Source of the DNA: Paracoccus sp. MA
Lineage (GTDB): Bacteria; Pseudomonadota; Alphaproteobacteria; Rhodobacterales; Rhodobacteraceae
Length of the DNA stretch: 64,000 nucleotides
Direction of reading: 5' to 3'
NCBI RefSeq assembly: GCF_020990385.1
Contig: NZ_CP087598.1
Location: forward strand, 1,780,001-1,844,000
Shown here: positions 29,201 through 36,951 of the stretch, one piece after another
Layout of the letters: each line of letters opens with the position of its first letter
How positions within the stretch are numbered: position 1 is the first letter of the stretch
Position numbers and translations under genes: made by a program
Notes under the pieces: generated by a model
Databases searched by the model: none
Told to the model about the DNA's origin: nothing
Seen by the model: the letters and a program-made list of their open reading frames with translations, nothing else

Positions 29201-29515
29201 CCAGCAGGTTTCCAGGAACTTGCGGTGCTGCGGGTCCATGATCGCCGCTTCCTTGGGCGAAAGCCCGAAGAATTCGGCATCGAATTCGTCGAACTGGTCC
29301 AGCACCGCCGCCGAGGCGACATAGTTCGGGTCCGAGAGCCGTGCCCGCGACTCGCCCCGCGCCAGCAGTTCGGCCTGCGGGACGCGCTGGATCGATTCGA
29401 CCCCGCGGCACAGGTTGTCCCAGTATTCAGCGACGCCCGCGGCCCCGGGCAGCTGGGCCGCCATGCCGACGATCGCGATATCGGTGTCCTCAACGACGGT
29501 CTTGTCGAAGGCCAT
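23210..29515 (-). CDS. Type I polyketide synthase, KS-AT-KR-DH-ACP-TE
   Basis: 2101 aa single module. KS about 10-435 with VQTACSTSL (Cys184), ECHGTGTALGDPIE and KTNIGHLDTAAG (both His present). AT about 530-850 with LIGHSMGEN (Ser634) and IAAHSRLLEPV in the specificity region. A linker or structural KR-like region follows, then the catalytic KR about 1155-1340 with ITGGFGGIGQAIA (NADP loop near 1166) and Tyr/Asn in DYVAANEYLN. A hot-dog DH about 1380-1640: GGHKTAQGQALMPGTG (His1392) and HPALLDIATG (Asp1549). ACP with LGGHSLIAVR (Ser1754). Thioesterase about 1850-2085 with GGFSGGGLTAYEMA (Ser1901). All active sites look intact. DH after KR is not the usual modular order. First gene of the PKS-GT-NRPS-PPTase set; it would extend an acyl or aminoacyl starter, reduce, dehydrate and release it. 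Confidence 0.92.
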   Translation of the reverse strand: MAFDKTVVEDTDIAIVGMAAQLPGAAGVAEYWDNLCRGVESIQRVPQAELLARGESRARLSDPNYVASAAVLDQFDEFDAEFFGLSPKEAAIMDPQHRKFLETCWHALEDAAHVPERFAGNIGVWAGCGAGSYYYWNVCSNRDLVDGVGHFLLRHTGNDKDFLSTRVSHVFDLKGPSVNVQTACSTSLVAIHMACQSLQSGECDMALAGGVTIELPHGLGYLYKENEILSPDGHCHAFDHRAQGTVFGSGAAVVALRRLRDALADGDHIWAVIKGSAINNDGAAKAGYLAPSVEGQAQAVAEALVMAGVSSDSIGYVECHGTGTALGDPIEVAALNQAYARVSEGGRQGPCRIGSVKTNIGHLDTAAGSAGLIKSALAVHHGKIPPSLNYEAPNPAIDFEGGPFQVNDRLSDWPVPGPRRAGVNSLGVGGTNAHVILEQPPLAEASGESDWPFHIIAVSGRSKAALDANSAALAGWLQANPGVDMADLSFTLTQGRRQFDRRRVLVAETAAEAARLLADPDPLLVFDHQPVGDPAEAVFMLPGGGAQYAGMARGLYQTEPVFREWMDRGLDHMAQAHGTDLRALWLPEPGQEAEADRRLLQPSLQLPLLMITEYALAQLWISWGVTPAALIGHSMGENTAACIAGVMSFEDCIGLVRLRGLLMDRVPAGGMLSVPLPPEEFAAELEALELDLAAVNGPGLSVVSGPDAALDRFAARMAAREVECQRIAISIAAHSRLLEPVLGEFRAYLASIRLNAPQIPIISNRSGQPLTAAEATSPDYWVAHLRGTVRFADGIAHLAQVPGRVFVEVGPGRAMQAMTKAHPAVAANQVISTLRHRDHATGDDSYFMAALARFWACGGQIDWDQVWGGARRRRLSLPGYAFQRRRYFIERSVNAAAETAEELARIEEPAEWGWRPAWKLASPNIEIGPQGPVARGQRNWLVFADDLGLAERVTEGLRARGQRVAVVEVGDTFADKTVAGGDGRFLLPVESDREGYEMLLAALAGQEMVPDRILHLWSVTQGAKFRPGSSLLNSQLERGFFGLLHLAQAIGAELPDAKLEVIAVCNDALRVADEPAPVPEKATAAGPIRVMPHEMPNVSARLVDIRLPAKGGLEALAANLLEEALAPSGAAVAAWRDGRRFEQSLEKVALADDGMAAIPQGAACLITGGFGGIGQAIARELAQRGGAKLALTTRGRVDSPAVTASVRQLESLGAEVLAIRADVTSPEDMARAVAETKARFGSLDVVLHAAGVIRDSLIAAKTDDDAWDVLAPKLLGTRALIEALADNPAKLTVLFSSTSSVIAPAGQADYVAANEYLNAVARSAPQALGRVVAVNWGVWADAGMAARAMGLDTASAVAVPRGRPLLDESLPMPGGREFRTALKMQDWIIGGHKTAQGQALMPGTGWIELISEAALECGLALPLVIRDLEFRRPVLVSDTALVSTRVLPEGDAMRIEILDDPQGEPNVSALVAGLHEAAPEALQIAGGWDRDGQGAAIASAQEGQMVFGPRWQVLRRYRIAGDEGVAELSLPPEYAAEAGEWLTHPALLDIATGWAMELIKGWTPGNLWVPMGYRAIRLYAPLPAQVISHIRNAGDNSDAQGMAQFDITLAAADGTVCAEIKGFALRKLAAAISATPQARVQPARSLSPAERRLHHNISQGIPAAIGPAMLSRAISTGLSQVYVSSLDLPALIAEAGVVEDAAPAEGGFERPDLDSDFVEPAPGIQAELAAIWSELLGIAQVGAADSFFDLGGHSLIAVRMFGQLRKAFGVDLPISTLFEAPTIAELAALVEERTGPRELVSPDNVRELPVSARPRFRFLVDMGGRGEGTPFFMVAGMFGNIMNLRQLAQRLGPDRRFWGIQARGLLGDDKPHEDFTEAARDYIEELRQIQPAGPYLIGGFSGGGLTAYEMARQLRAAGEEVAMLVMLDTPLPLREPVSRKDRLAIRLGELREGGPGFVWKWLRDRVAYEFQRRSKAKAVEAEVSAEATGAFHDLAIEAAFLAALPKMRLSVWDGPVAMFRPPLDRRWKVTGGRWINSGRDYVIEDNGWTPWMPNLRVIEVPGDHDSMVLEPNVRRLSSVLREILREADAEMDAPAGIKAAE

Positions 29516-29615
29516 GGCGATGCCTCTTTCAACTCGTGGAATGCCCTTGTGGGCGGCAATGACTTAACAACTGGCGCGCGTGTCCGGCATAGCGAATCCG
29601 GCGCCCGGCACCAAC

Positions 29616-31040
29616 CTATAAAACCGTCTGGATGCCTGCCTTTTTAGGCAGAATCCGCTCGGCAGCCGGGGAATCGCCCGCCTCTGCGACCCCCTGCCGC
29701 AGGCGGTGGGCATTGCCCAGCAGCGCGCCGGCCGTCAGCCAGCTCAGCGGGGTCAGCGTGGCGTTCGGGATCAGGTCCAGCAGATTCATCGCCAGCATCA
29801 GCGACAGGGTCCCCAGCACCACCAGCTCGCGCTCGCGCGGGGGGCGGCGGCCGCCGGGCATCGCCCGCAGCAGGGCGAAGATCGGCGTCAGGAGCAGCAG
29901 GAAATAGGCCATGTAGCCGAAGATGCCGCGCGCGCCCACCCAGATCACCCATTGCCCGTCCGGGATCGAGGCCAGCCGGCCGCTATAGGGATCGTAGAAC
30001 AGCGGCCGGCCCCAGCCGCCCCAGCCGAACAGCGGCCGCTCCATGGCGCGCTCCAGCAGCGCCTCTTCGTTCATGAGCCGGAATTCCAGCGACCGCCCCC
30101 GCTCGGGCGAAACGGACATGGCCGTGTCCACGATGCCCTGCAGCGGCATCCAGGAGGTGGTGCGCAGCGTCGGATAGGCAAAGGCGACGCTGGCGACCAG
30201 GGCGGCCACCAGCACCATCATGCGCGGCCGCGCGAAGGCCACCAGCGGCGCCGCCATGAAGGCCTGCATCAGCGCGCCGGCCGATTTGCACAGCACCACC
30301 ACGCAGCCCAGATAGGCCGCGATCAGCAGGTTGCGCCGCGTGCGGTCGTTGCGCGCGATGGCGATGGCCGACAGGAAGGCGGTCATGGTCATCAGCGCCA
30401 CCCAGAGCGGATGTTCCAGGAACACGATGGGCCGATAGCCGCCGTAACGGATGGTCTGGATGAAATCGTGCTGGAAATAGCCATAGACCCAGACATTGAT
30501 CTGCGGGCTCAGCCGCAGCTCGATCAGCATCGGGACGGTATAGCACAGCACCCCCAGCACCAGGCAGCGGATCCAGAGCTCGGCCCCCTTGGCGTTCCAC
30601 AACAGCCTGTAGCCCAGAAGAAAGGGCAGCAACTGGATCAGCTGCAGGATCAGGTCGGCAAAGCCCTGGCTGATCGACATGGCCGGGCGATAGTTGACGC
30701 CGTCGATCAGCGGATCGGGATTGGTCACCGCCGTCATGATGGGCGAGACGCAGTTCATCGCCAGAAGCAGCATCACCCACGGGCCCAGCGGCGGCGGCGC
30801 CGGCTCGTCCCGGGCGCGGTCCTTGGTGACGAAATAGACCATGGCGGCGGCGGCCAGGGCCGGGATCATGTGCTTGTTCAGGCCGGGAAAGGCGGGCAGG
30901 TCGATCTCGACCAGCTGCGGCAAGAGCAGATAGCCGGCAAAGATCGACCAGATCAGCGCCCGCGCCCGCTCCATGCGCTGGAACAGCACCGCGACCACCA
31001 GCGGCCAGGTCAACAGCACCAGAAAGGCCAATACGGGCAT
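29616..31040 (-). CDS. O-antigen polymerase/ligase-like membrane protein (Wzy type)
   Basis: 474 aa with about 10 to 12 hydrophobic helices spread along the protein and a large periplasmic loop near residues 280-360 (SPERGRSLEFRLMNEEALLERAMERP cited by position) containing the R-x-x-x-x-x-E and PLFGWGGWGRP features of Wzy/WaaL-like proteins. It would polymerise undecaprenyl-linked repeat units in the periplasm or ligate glycans to an acceptor. It lies 100 bp upstream of the PKS gene on the same strand, so the whole set down to the phosphopantetheinyl transferase may be one transcript starting in the 31041-31158 gap. Confidence 0.8.
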   Translation of the reverse strand: MPVLAFLVLLTWPLVVAVLFQRMERARALIWSIFAGYLLLPQLVEIDLPAFPGLNKHMIPALAAAAMVYFVTKDRARDEPAPPPLGPWVMLLLAMNCVSPIMTAVTNPDPLIDGVNYRPAMSISQGFADLILQLIQLLPFLLGYRLLWNAKGAELWIRCLVLGVLCYTVPMLIELRLSPQINVWVYGYFQHDFIQTIRYGGYRPIVFLEHPLWVALMTMTAFLSAIAIARNDRTRRNLLIAAYLGCVVVLCKSAGALMQAFMAAPLVAFARPRMMVLVAALVASVAFAYPTLRTTSWMPLQGIVDTAMSVSPERGRSLEFRLMNEEALLERAMERPLFGWGGWGRPLFYDPYSGRLASIPDGQWVIWVGARGIFGYMAYFLLLLTPIFALLRAMPGGRRPPRERELVVLGTLSLMLAMNLLDLIPNATLTPLSWLTAGALLGNAHRLRQGVAEAGDSPAAERILPKKAGIQTVL

Positions 31041-31158
31041 GGCCCTGACTCCCGTCTCGCGGCGCGGCCGCCTTTTCGATCCACGGCGGGGAAGGACGTT
31101 GCAATCCCCTCGCCATCAACACATCCTGCCGCGGATTCCAGCCGGACCGAGGCATATC

Positions 31159-31932
31159 ATGCATTTCAGCTTTCCCGACGGCAATGCCGTCCGGATCAAT
31201 TGTCGGGATTCTTCCGCCCTGCTGGCCGCGGTGCGGCAGCGGCTTAAGGACGGGCAGGGCTTCGCCATCGCCACGATCAACGTCGATCACCTGCAAAGGC
31301 TGGGCGAGGACGCCGCTTTCCGCCGCGCCTATGCCGCGCATGACCTGGTCTGCGCCGACGGCAACCCCGTGGTCTGGCTGTCGCGCATCGCCGGGCGGCC
31401 GGTGGCGCTGGCGCCGGGCTCGGACCTGGTGCTGCCGCTGGCCGCCGAGGCGGCTCGGGCCGGCCTGCCCGTGGCGCTGATCGGCAGCAGCGACGAATCG
31501 CTGGCGCTGGCCGCGCAGAGCATGCAGGCCGCCGTGCCGGGGCTGCGGGTGGCGCTGACCCATGCGCCGGGCTTTCCCTTCGACCCGATGGGCGAGGAAG
31601 CGGCCGCGATCATCGAGCGCATCCGCGCTTCGGGCGCGCGGCTGTGCTTCCTGGCGCTTGGCGCGCCGCGGCAAGAGCTGTTCGCCATCCGCGCCCGGGA
31701 CAGGCTGGGCGATGTCGGCTTCGCCTCGATCGGGGCCGGGCTCGACTTCCTGTCCGGCCACCAGCGGCGGGCGCCGGAACTGCTGCGCCGCATCAAGCTG
31801 GAATGGCTGTGGCGGATGCTGTCGAACCCGCGCCGGCTGTTCCTGCGCTATGCGAAGGGCTTCGCCATCCTGCCGGGGCATGTGCGCAGGGCGCTGGCGA
31901 TCCGGGCCGAGGACAACAAGACGGGGAAGTAA
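31159..31932 (+). CDS. WecG/TagA/CpsF-family glycosyltransferase
   Basis: 257 aa from the ATG at 31159 (the frame is open further upstream, but that stretch overlaps the divergent polymerase gene). Family GT26 motifs are clear: FAIATINVDHLQ, VCADGNPVVWLSRI, VALIGSSDES, ALTHAPGFPF, LCFLALGAPRQELF and FASIGAGLDFLSGHQRRAPELLRR, ending in the usual RRLFLRYAKG segment. Such enzymes add N-acetylmannosaminuronate, ManNAc or glucose to lipid-linked intermediates. Divergent from the polymerase gene. Confidence 0.9.
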   Translation: MHFSFPDGNAVRINCRDSSALLAAVRQRLKDGQGFAIATINVDHLQRLGEDAAFRRAYAAHDLVCADGNPVVWLSRIAGRPVALAPGSDLVLPLAAEAARAGLPVALIGSSDESLALAAQSMQAAVPGLRVALTHAPGFPFDPMGEEAAAIIERIRASGARLCFLALGAPRQELFAIRARDRLGDVGFASIGAGLDFLSGHQRRAPELLRRIKLEWLWRMLSNPRRLFLRYAKGFAILPGHVRRALAIRAEDNKTGK

Positions 31933-31993
31933 CGGCGCCCGCCCGCAGCGACGCGGACGCGCCTTTCGCTCGATGCGCCGGCCGGCGCTGCGC

Positions 31994-33691
31994 TCAGTGC
32001 CAGTCGAACTGCAGGCTGTCGGCCAGGCTCAGCGCCTGCAGCGGCTCCGGTCCGTCCTGCTGCGCCTGCTGGAGATAGGCGTCCAGCAGGGCGCGGGGGT
32101 TCCAGCCGCCGGAATGCGACCCCTCGTCCAGCACGGAACCGGCCTTGTCGCCGCCCTGCCCCAGCCAGCCCAGATGCCGCAGCACCGCGGCGCCAGGATC
32201 GGCCGTATCGCCCAGTTCGCCGTCCAGCGGCGCGACGAGGACCGCCGACGCGGCGCCCTCCTCGGCCGAAGCCGTGCGCACCGCCTGCGCCGAGACCTGC
32301 CCGCTCTGGCCCGTGGTCAGCGGAATGCCCATCTGGTTCAGCATGGCGCGGGTCAGCGTGGCGGCATTCACCCCCTCCAGGATCAGCCGCTCGCCGTTCG
32401 GAAAGCTCAGCACGGCGCTGCTGCCCTGCGCCGAGACCCGCACGTCGTTCACATCGACCAGATTGCCCTGCGCATCATGCAGGCCGCTGACGTCCAGCCG
32501 GTCGCCGGGCCGCAGCATGTTGCCGCCGGCGTCGCGCACGTCGCCGACCTGGAAGGCGCGGACGGTGTCCACGCCGAAACCGTCGCGCAGGATCAGCACG
32601 TCGCGCGACGAATCCGGCAGGACCGAGGCGCCGTTCGAGGCAAAGATGTCCTCGAACATCGAGATGAAGTCGTTGCCGCGGCCGCCGTCAATGGTATCGG
32701 CGCCGGCACCGCCCTCGATGGTGTCCCGCCCGGCGCTGCCGGTGATGCGGTCATCGCCCCAGCGGGTGTTGATATGGATGCCCTGCGCGTTCAGGCCGAT
32801 ATTGGCCGTGGCGGCCGTCACCGTGTCGCGCCCCTCATGGGTCCAGAACAGCTCGAACTCGCTGAAGACCAGGGTGCCGTTGCCCTGCGGATAGCTGGCA
32901 TTGCCGGCGCTGCGGCTGGTGAACACGACATTGACGCCGACGGTGTTCTCGGCATTGCCCTTGGCCCACATGTTCAGCAGGTCATAGCCGGCGCCCCCGA
33001 CCAGCGTGTCGTGGCCGATGTTCTGGATCGGCGCCATGCCGCCGTTATTGCCCCAGCGCACATTGTCGTCGCCGGCTCCGGCATGGCCGTAGTCATTGCC
33101 CTGCGAAGGCATCAGCAGGTCGTTGCCGTTGCCGCCGAAGATGGTGTCGTTGCCGTTGCCGCCGTCGAGGACGTCGTCGCCCGGGCCGCCATGCACGTAA
33201 TCGTTGCCGCCGCCGCTGTTGATCGTCACGCCATGCGCCGGCGTATGGTTCACGCCGGTGCCGCGCGCGGCGTTCAGCGGCGCGCCCTGGGCGCTGATCC
33301 AGTCATTGCCGTTGCCGGTCTGCAGCCGCTCGATGCCCCAGAAGTTCAGCCGGTTGCCGAAGGCATCGGTGGCGAAGCCGTTCTCGCTGGTGTTGAAGGT
33401 GACGCGGAACCCGGCCAGCCCGGCCAGATGCAGCCGGTCGCCGCCCGACAGGTCGCCATAGGGATTGGCGTCATAGCGTTCCTCGGCAAGCCCGCCGTAA
33501 TAGAGGTCCAGGCCGCCGGTCGCGTTGGGATTCTGTTCCCAGATCAGCGTATCCGCGCCGGGCCCGCCATGCACCGAGTCGTTGCCATGGCCGCCGTTCA
33601 GGGTATCGCGCCCGGCCAATCCGTTGATCGTGTCGCGGCCCACGGTTCCGCGCAGGCTGTCATTGCCCGCTGTCCCAGTAATCACGGCCAT
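31994..33691 (-). CDS. RTX-type calcium-binding repeat protein, secreted
   Basis: 565 aa from the ATG at 33691 (GGGGACAG upstream). It starts directly with repeats (ITGTAGNDSLRGTVGRD) and has two blocks of GGxGxDxUx nonapeptides: residues about 5-55 (LNGGHGNDSVHGGPGADTL) and about 160-290 (VHGGPGDDVLDGGNGNDTIFGGNGND, position cited), plus an ITGSAGRDTIEGGAGADTIDGG block near 310-340. No N-terminal signal peptide, as expected for type I secretion; no type I secretion genes are in the window. The C-terminal about 200 residues lack the Hint domain found in its neighbour. Function unknown; RTX proteins near EPS loci may be matrix or adhesion proteins. Confidence 0.75.
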   Translation of the reverse strand: MAVITGTAGNDSLRGTVGRDTINGLAGRDTLNGGHGNDSVHGGPGADTLIWEQNPNATGGLDLYYGGLAEERYDANPYGDLSGGDRLHLAGLAGFRVTFNTSENGFATDAFGNRLNFWGIERLQTGNGNDWISAQGAPLNAARGTGVNHTPAHGVTINSGGGNDYVHGGPGDDVLDGGNGNDTIFGGNGNDLLMPSQGNDYGHAGAGDDNVRWGNNGGMAPIQNIGHDTLVGGAGYDLLNMWAKGNAENTVGVNVVFTSRSAGNASYPQGNGTLVFSEFELFWTHEGRDTVTAATANIGLNAQGIHINTRWGDDRITGSAGRDTIEGGAGADTIDGGRGNDFISMFEDIFASNGASVLPDSSRDVLILRDGFGVDTVRAFQVGDVRDAGGNMLRPGDRLDVSGLHDAQGNLVDVNDVRVSAQGSSAVLSFPNGERLILEGVNAATLTRAMLNQMGIPLTTGQSGQVSAQAVRTASAEEGAASAVLVAPLDGELGDTADPGAAVLRHLGWLGQGGDKAGSVLDEGSHSGGWNPRALLDAYLQQAQQDGPEPLQALSLADSLQFDWH

Positions 33692-33868
33692 GTCTGTCCC
33701 CAATTCGATGTCGTTGGGGATAGGCTTTGAAGAAAGAACAGCAGGACACCCCGCCCGAATCGCCTATCCGGGGCGGATTAGATTAAATTGACTGAAGCCA
33801 AGGCACCTGTCCTTTTGGACAGTTTAACCCCGGTTTTTACACTGCGTTTTCACCTTTCGGTTGATATT

Positions 33869-35800
33869 TTATCCATTCAGAGCCTTCCGGTTCCGCGCGT
33901 GGCGCTGCGCGAGCTGACGCGCCTTCGCACCCGGAATCAGCGGCCGCGCCGCCTCGGTCGGGCTGTCGCGAAGGGCGGGAAACAGCGCCAGGATCTCGTC
34001 CCGCGCCGCCTTGCCGACCGCCTTCAGCGCCTCGGCGCCGGTATAGAGCGACTCGGTCTCGGCACCGTTCGACAGCACGATCTCGTGCCGGTCGAACAGG
34101 ATGTGGAAATACTCGACCGCCTCGGTCTCGACCTGCTCGATGCCCTCGATCGCCAGCAATTGCTTGGCCGCGACCAGAACCTCGGCGCAGCCGAACATGC
34201 GCTGCGCGATGGCCGAGCGGACCAGGACGCGGTGCTGCGGCGAGACCGTCAGGTCCAGGGCCGGCACCCCCCGCCCCAGCGCCCCGGCGCGGATGCGGAT
34301 CGGCCGCAGCCGCGGCGCCGCCGCCAGATCGACCGCATCCAGCGCCCGCCGCCCGATCCAGCGAATCGGCTGCAACCCATGGTCGCGGGTCTGCACCAGA
34401 TCGCCCACCCTCAGTTGTTCAACCGCGATGGCGCCGCGATCCGTCTGGATCAGCGTGCCGCGGCAGAAGCAGGGAATGCCGATTTCGCGCAGCTTCTCGC
34501 GGGTCAGCTGGGCCGGATCGACATCGTGCAGGACCAGGCTTTCGCCGTTCGGGAACATCAGCTTCGCATGGGTTCCGAAGGCGTCGGCAAAGGGGATCAC
34601 TGTCACGTCGTCCAGATCGACCGGATTGCCATCGGCATCGTGCAGATCGCTGACGTCCAGCCGATCCATCGGGATCGGGTTGCCCCATTCGTCCAGCCCG
34701 GCCTCGATGGTGAAGGCGCGCACGGTGTCGTTGCCGAACCCATCGCGCAGCACCAGCAGGTCCGCCCCGTCATCCGGCGCGGCATGGGCGGCAAACAGGT
34801 CGGCCGCCATCGAGATCAGGTCGTCGCCGGCCCCCGCGTCGATCGTGTCCGAGCCGAAGCCGCCCTCGATCGTATCGTTGCCGGCGCTGCCGAGGATCAG
34901 GTCGTCGCCCCAGGCGGTATAGACGCGGAACCCGTCCACCCCCGCCGCCGAGCCGTCCACCGTGTCGTTGCCGTTGCCGGTCAGCAGGTTCTGGAACTCG
35001 TAGAACTCCAGATGCCCGGTTGCGGCCGGGCCGGTGGCATCGACGGTGCCGCTGTCCGAGGTGGTCAGCTCCATGCGCACGCCATTGCCGGCTGTGTCGT
35101 GCTGCCAGGCGTTCAGCGTGTTGTAGCCCTCGCCGCCATAGAACAGGTCGTTGCCGACGGGACCGTCGTAATGGCCGTCGCCCCAGCGGATGCCGTCATT
35201 GCCGCCCTCGCCATAGACGGTGTCGTCCCCCGGCCCCGCCTCGATGACGTCGTCGCCGTCGCCGCCATGGATCAGGTCGTCGCCGACCCCGGCATGGATG
35301 TAATCCGCAGCCGCGCTGCCGATGACGGTGTCGTCGCCGCCGCCGGTATAGGCCCGGATGCCGACCCCGTCGGTGATCGTCGCGCCCGAGGCGTCGATGG
35401 AATCGGCGCCGCCGCCGGAAACCAGCCGCTCGAACCCGTCGAATGCCAGGCTGTTGCCATAGGCGTCCTGGGCCTGGCCGGATTGCGCGCTGTCGAACTG
35501 CACGGTGAAGCCGCCCAGCCCGCTGCCGCCATGACCGAGGTTCAGCGTGTCGCCGCCTGCATGGGTATAGGGGCTGGGATCGAAATCCTCGCCGCCGCTG
35601 CCGCCGTGATAGACATCATGGACGCCGGAGGCATCCGCATCCTCGTCCCAGAACAGCAGGTCGCGACCTTCGCCGCCATCGACCGTGTCGCTGCCCGGCC
35701 CGCCGTTGAGCGTGTCATGGCCCGCACCGCCTTCGATGAAATCGTCTTCGGCCGTTCCAAGGAGGCTGTCGTCGCCTGCGGTTCCGGGAATCGTCGCCAT
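33869..35800 (-). CDS. RTX-repeat protein with C-terminal Hint_2 domain
   Basis: 643 aa from the ATG at 35800, preceded by a perfect GGAGGT. The N-terminal about 400 residues carry RTX nonapeptide blocks (IEGGAGHDTLNGGPGSDTV near 20-50; IHAGVGDDLIHGGDGDDVI near 170-215; ILGSAGNDTIEGGFGSDTID near 300-330). A Hint_2 domain follows from CFCRGTLIQTDRG (about residue 455) with VEQLRVGDLVQTRDHG and SPQHRVLV, ending EILALFPAL. It is paralogous to the whole second half of the protein at 1499-2635 and shares the RTX part with the adjacent 31994-33691 gene (for example VLRDGFGVDTVRAF versus VLRDGFGNDTVRAF). Probably exported by type I secretion; the Hint domain could mediate self-processing. Confidence 0.78.
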   Translation of the reverse strand: MATIPGTAGDDSLLGTAEDDFIEGGAGHDTLNGGPGSDTVDGGEGRDLLFWDEDADASGVHDVYHGGSGGEDFDPSPYTHAGGDTLNLGHGGSGLGGFTVQFDSAQSGQAQDAYGNSLAFDGFERLVSGGGADSIDASGATITDGVGIRAYTGGGDDTVIGSAAADYIHAGVGDDLIHGGDGDDVIEAGPGDDTVYGEGGNDGIRWGDGHYDGPVGNDLFYGGEGYNTLNAWQHDTAGNGVRMELTTSDSGTVDATGPAATGHLEFYEFQNLLTGNGNDTVDGSAAGVDGFRVYTAWGDDLILGSAGNDTIEGGFGSDTIDAGAGDDLISMAADLFAAHAAPDDGADLLVLRDGFGNDTVRAFTIEAGLDEWGNPIPMDRLDVSDLHDADGNPVDLDDVTVIPFADAFGTHAKLMFPNGESLVLHDVDPAQLTREKLREIGIPCFCRGTLIQTDRGAIAVEQLRVGDLVQTRDHGLQPIRWIGRRALDAVDLAAAPRLRPIRIRAGALGRGVPALDLTVSPQHRVLVRSAIAQRMFGCAEVLVAAKQLLAIEGIEQVETEAVEYFHILFDRHEIVLSNGAETESLYTGAEALKAVGKAARDEILALFPALRDSPTEAARPLIPGAKARQLAQRHARNRKALNG

Positions 35801-35997
35801 GAAAAGACCTCCGCTGAAATCGTTACCCATACGCAAAAGGCCGCTGCACAATGCGGCCGAATCGGCAGATTCATGCCGATTTAACCCGCTTGGCGGGCCC
35901 GAGTTCAGCTGTGCTTTTGGGCAGGTCCGGGCGGTGTTGCCCAGGCTATCGTCTGTTCGAGAATGCTGGCGGCAATGATTTTCTGCGACATGTCAAG

Positions 35998-36939
35998 TTA
36001 CGCAGAGCTCATCAGACGCTCACCGGGCCAACGCCCCGCAGCCACAGCATCAACCAGAGTTGTCGAGATGAGCTTGCGCATCTCGTCATCCACCCGGCGC
36101 CGCGGACGGTTTGCCGGGACGACCAGATAAAGCGTCCGGGTCAGCTCGGGATCCCTGATCCTGCGCGCGTGGAGGCTGCCCTTGGCAAGATCCTCCGCCA
36201 CCGTTGCGCGTGCGAGAATCGAACAGCCCAGCCCCGCCCGCATCGCCTGGATCAGCGCGCTGAGGGATTCGATCTCAAGCTGCGGATGGGGGGTGATCTG
36301 GCGGCGCAAGAACTGGCTGTGCACGATCGAACGCGAGGACCGGACCAGGTTCAGCGCCAGCACCTTCCCCTGAGGCAGGTCGTCGAAGGAAATCGGAGCA
36401 TCCTGGGATCCGATCATCTGCGGAAGGCCGACAAGATAAAGATGTTCGTTCAGGATCGGCAGGGCGTTGAACCGGCTGTCCTCGGGCGGCTGATAGGCCA
36501 CGGCCAGGTCGACCTCGCCCCGCAGCATCATCGCCAGCAGGTTGCCGCTGACGCTTTCGACGATGGTCAGGTGGATACCCGGCAGCCGTTCGGCCGCCTT
36601 CTGCATGATCGTCAGGGCCGCAACCTCGGTCGCCGTATGACAGAGACCCAGCACGAACGGTCCCACCGCCTGTTCGGTGAAGTCGCGCACGTCCGCTTCC
36701 GCGCGCTCCAGCGCGGCAAGGATCACCTGCGCATGCTCATGAAGCCGCTCGCCCGCCGGGGTAAGGGCGACGCCGCGCGGGCGGCGGTTGAAAAGGCGCA
36801 CGCCCAGCTGCGCTTCGAGCTCGGCCATGTGATGGCTCAGCGCGGATTGCGCAACGCCCAGATCCTGGGCGGCATGGCCGATGACCCCGGTGCGGGCGAT
36901 ATGCTCGAAATACCGAAGCTGGCGCAGGCTCAGCGGCAT
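35998..36939 (-). CDS. LysR-family transcriptional regulator
   Basis: 313 aa. N-terminal winged HTH (SLRQLRYFEHIARTG, QDLGVAQSALSHHMAELE, FNRRPRGVALTPAGE), then a two-lobed effector domain from about residue 92 (VGPFVLGLCHTATEVA). It is divergent from the CoA-transferase gene; a perfect palindrome ATCTGTTTTACAGAT with a T-N11-A core lies in the intergenic region at 36952-36966. It therefore probably controls the CoA-transferase/lyase/TRAP operon in response to the transported acid or its CoA ester. Confidence 0.9.
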   Translation of the reverse strand: MPLSLRQLRYFEHIARTGVIGHAAQDLGVAQSALSHHMAELEAQLGVRLFNRRPRGVALTPAGERLHEHAQVILAALERAEADVRDFTEQAVGPFVLGLCHTATEVAALTIMQKAAERLPGIHLTIVESVSGNLLAMMLRGEVDLAVAYQPPEDSRFNALPILNEHLYLVGLPQMIGSQDAPISFDDLPQGKVLALNLVRSSRSIVHSQFLRRQITPHPQLEIESLSALIQAMRAGLGCSILARATVAEDLAKGSLHARRIRDPELTRTLYLVVPANRPRRRVDDEMRKLISTTLVDAVAAGRWPGERLMSSA

Positions 36940-36951
36940 TCATGCTCATCC

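Noticed and set aside
30973..31158. N-terminal extension of the WecG-family protein
   Set aside because: The open frame extends upstream but overlaps the divergent polymerase gene start, and the family begins at the ATG at 31159.
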